Both the position numbers and the translations under genes were made by a program. This document shows, piece by piece, positions 11,657 through 11,718 of a stretch of DNA of 11,718 bases; within the stretch, counting starts at the first letter, position 1; every line of letters begins with the position of its first letter. The notes below the pieces were generated by a model. It was not told the origin of the DNA. It saw only the letters and a list, made by a program, of their open reading frames with translations, and ran no database searches. Source of the stretch: an uncultured Collinsella sp. (GTDB lineage: Bacteria > Actinomycetota > Coriobacteriia > Coriobacteriales > Coriobacteriaceae); assembly GCA_900754075.1 (NCBI GenBank), contig CAAEBN010000053.1, positions 1 to 11,718 on the forward strand. Direction: 5' to 3'.

Positions 11657-11718
11657 ATGGGTTACATGCTCGAGACGCGCGGTCTCACCAAGCGCTTCGG
11701 CCGCGGCGACCAGGCGCA
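11657..11718 (+). CDS. ABC-transporter ATP-binding protein, N-terminal fragment (continues past the window)
   Basis: Only the first 20 codons are present: MGYMLETRGLTKRFGRGDQA. The L-T-K-R-F-G pattern near the N-terminus is the usual first strand of an ABC ATPase, ahead of the Walker A motif. The inserted GRGDQA resembles the GEGEA-type insert of MacB/LolD-type exporters, so an exporter ATPase is the best guess. AGAAAGGAT followed by AAACCC gives a good ribosome site. The Walker motifs lie outside the window, so the assignment rests on a short stretch. Confidence 0.65.
   Translation, partial: MGYMLETRGLTKRFGRGDQA

Noticed and set aside
11404..11658. 84-residue open frame on the minus strand upstream of pgsA
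   Set aside because: It overlaps the hairpins and the ABC gene start, has no ribosome site, and its composition does not look like a protein.

Overview
The window looks like part of a chromosome of a Coriobacteriia member (Actinomycetota), most likely a Collinsella-like gut anaerobe. This is inferred from gene content and order. The divergent lexA / LysM gene–nrdR arrangement and the pgsA–FHA–MerR (FtsR-like) order are both actinobacterial signatures, while DegV and DUF1836 genes are common in gut bacteria. Coding DNA is moderately GC-rich and the intergenic spacers are AT-richer. I see no phage, IS transposase, CRISPR array, rRNA or tRNA.

Region 1 (1-2714) is an SOS and nucleotide-metabolism block. 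lexA runs leftward and its stop overlaps the start of a membrane acyltransferase-like gene that ends early. Facing it is a small membrane-anchored LysM protein of the type that blocks division during SOS (YneA / DivS / Rv2719c position), then nrdR and dut. The lexA–LysM gap holds three LexA-type operators spaced exactly 28 bp apart. An 11-bp perfect inverted repeat folds over the nrdR ribosome site and start codon.

Region 2 (2715-3228) is a 514-bp non-coding gap between convergent genes. It is packed with palindromes: two 98-bp elements share an almost identical 58-bp core but have different, internally complementary 20-bp arms. Two decayed half-copies in tandem and a strong terminator with a 19-bp stem complete the array. 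This is the most unusual part of the window.

Region 3 (3229-7292) has a leftward MGDG-synthase-type glycolipid glycosyltransferase, divergent trxB, a DUF1836 putative regulator, and a convergent degV lipid-binding gene. The upstream regions of the DUF1836 gene and degV share two short motifs.

Region 4 (7403-11333) is a leftward five-gene unit: pgsA, a GarA/OdhI-like FHA protein, an FtsR-like MerR regulator, apt and a secreted NlpC/P60 peptidoglycan hydrolase. It has a candidate promoter before pgsA and an intrinsic terminator after the hydrolase gene. It joins phospholipid synthesis, a probable Ser/Thr-kinase readout, division-gene regulation, purine salvage and cell-wall cutting. The right edge (11269-11718) has a 57-bp hairpin, a GC hairpin and the first codons of an ABC-transporter ATPase on the + strand.
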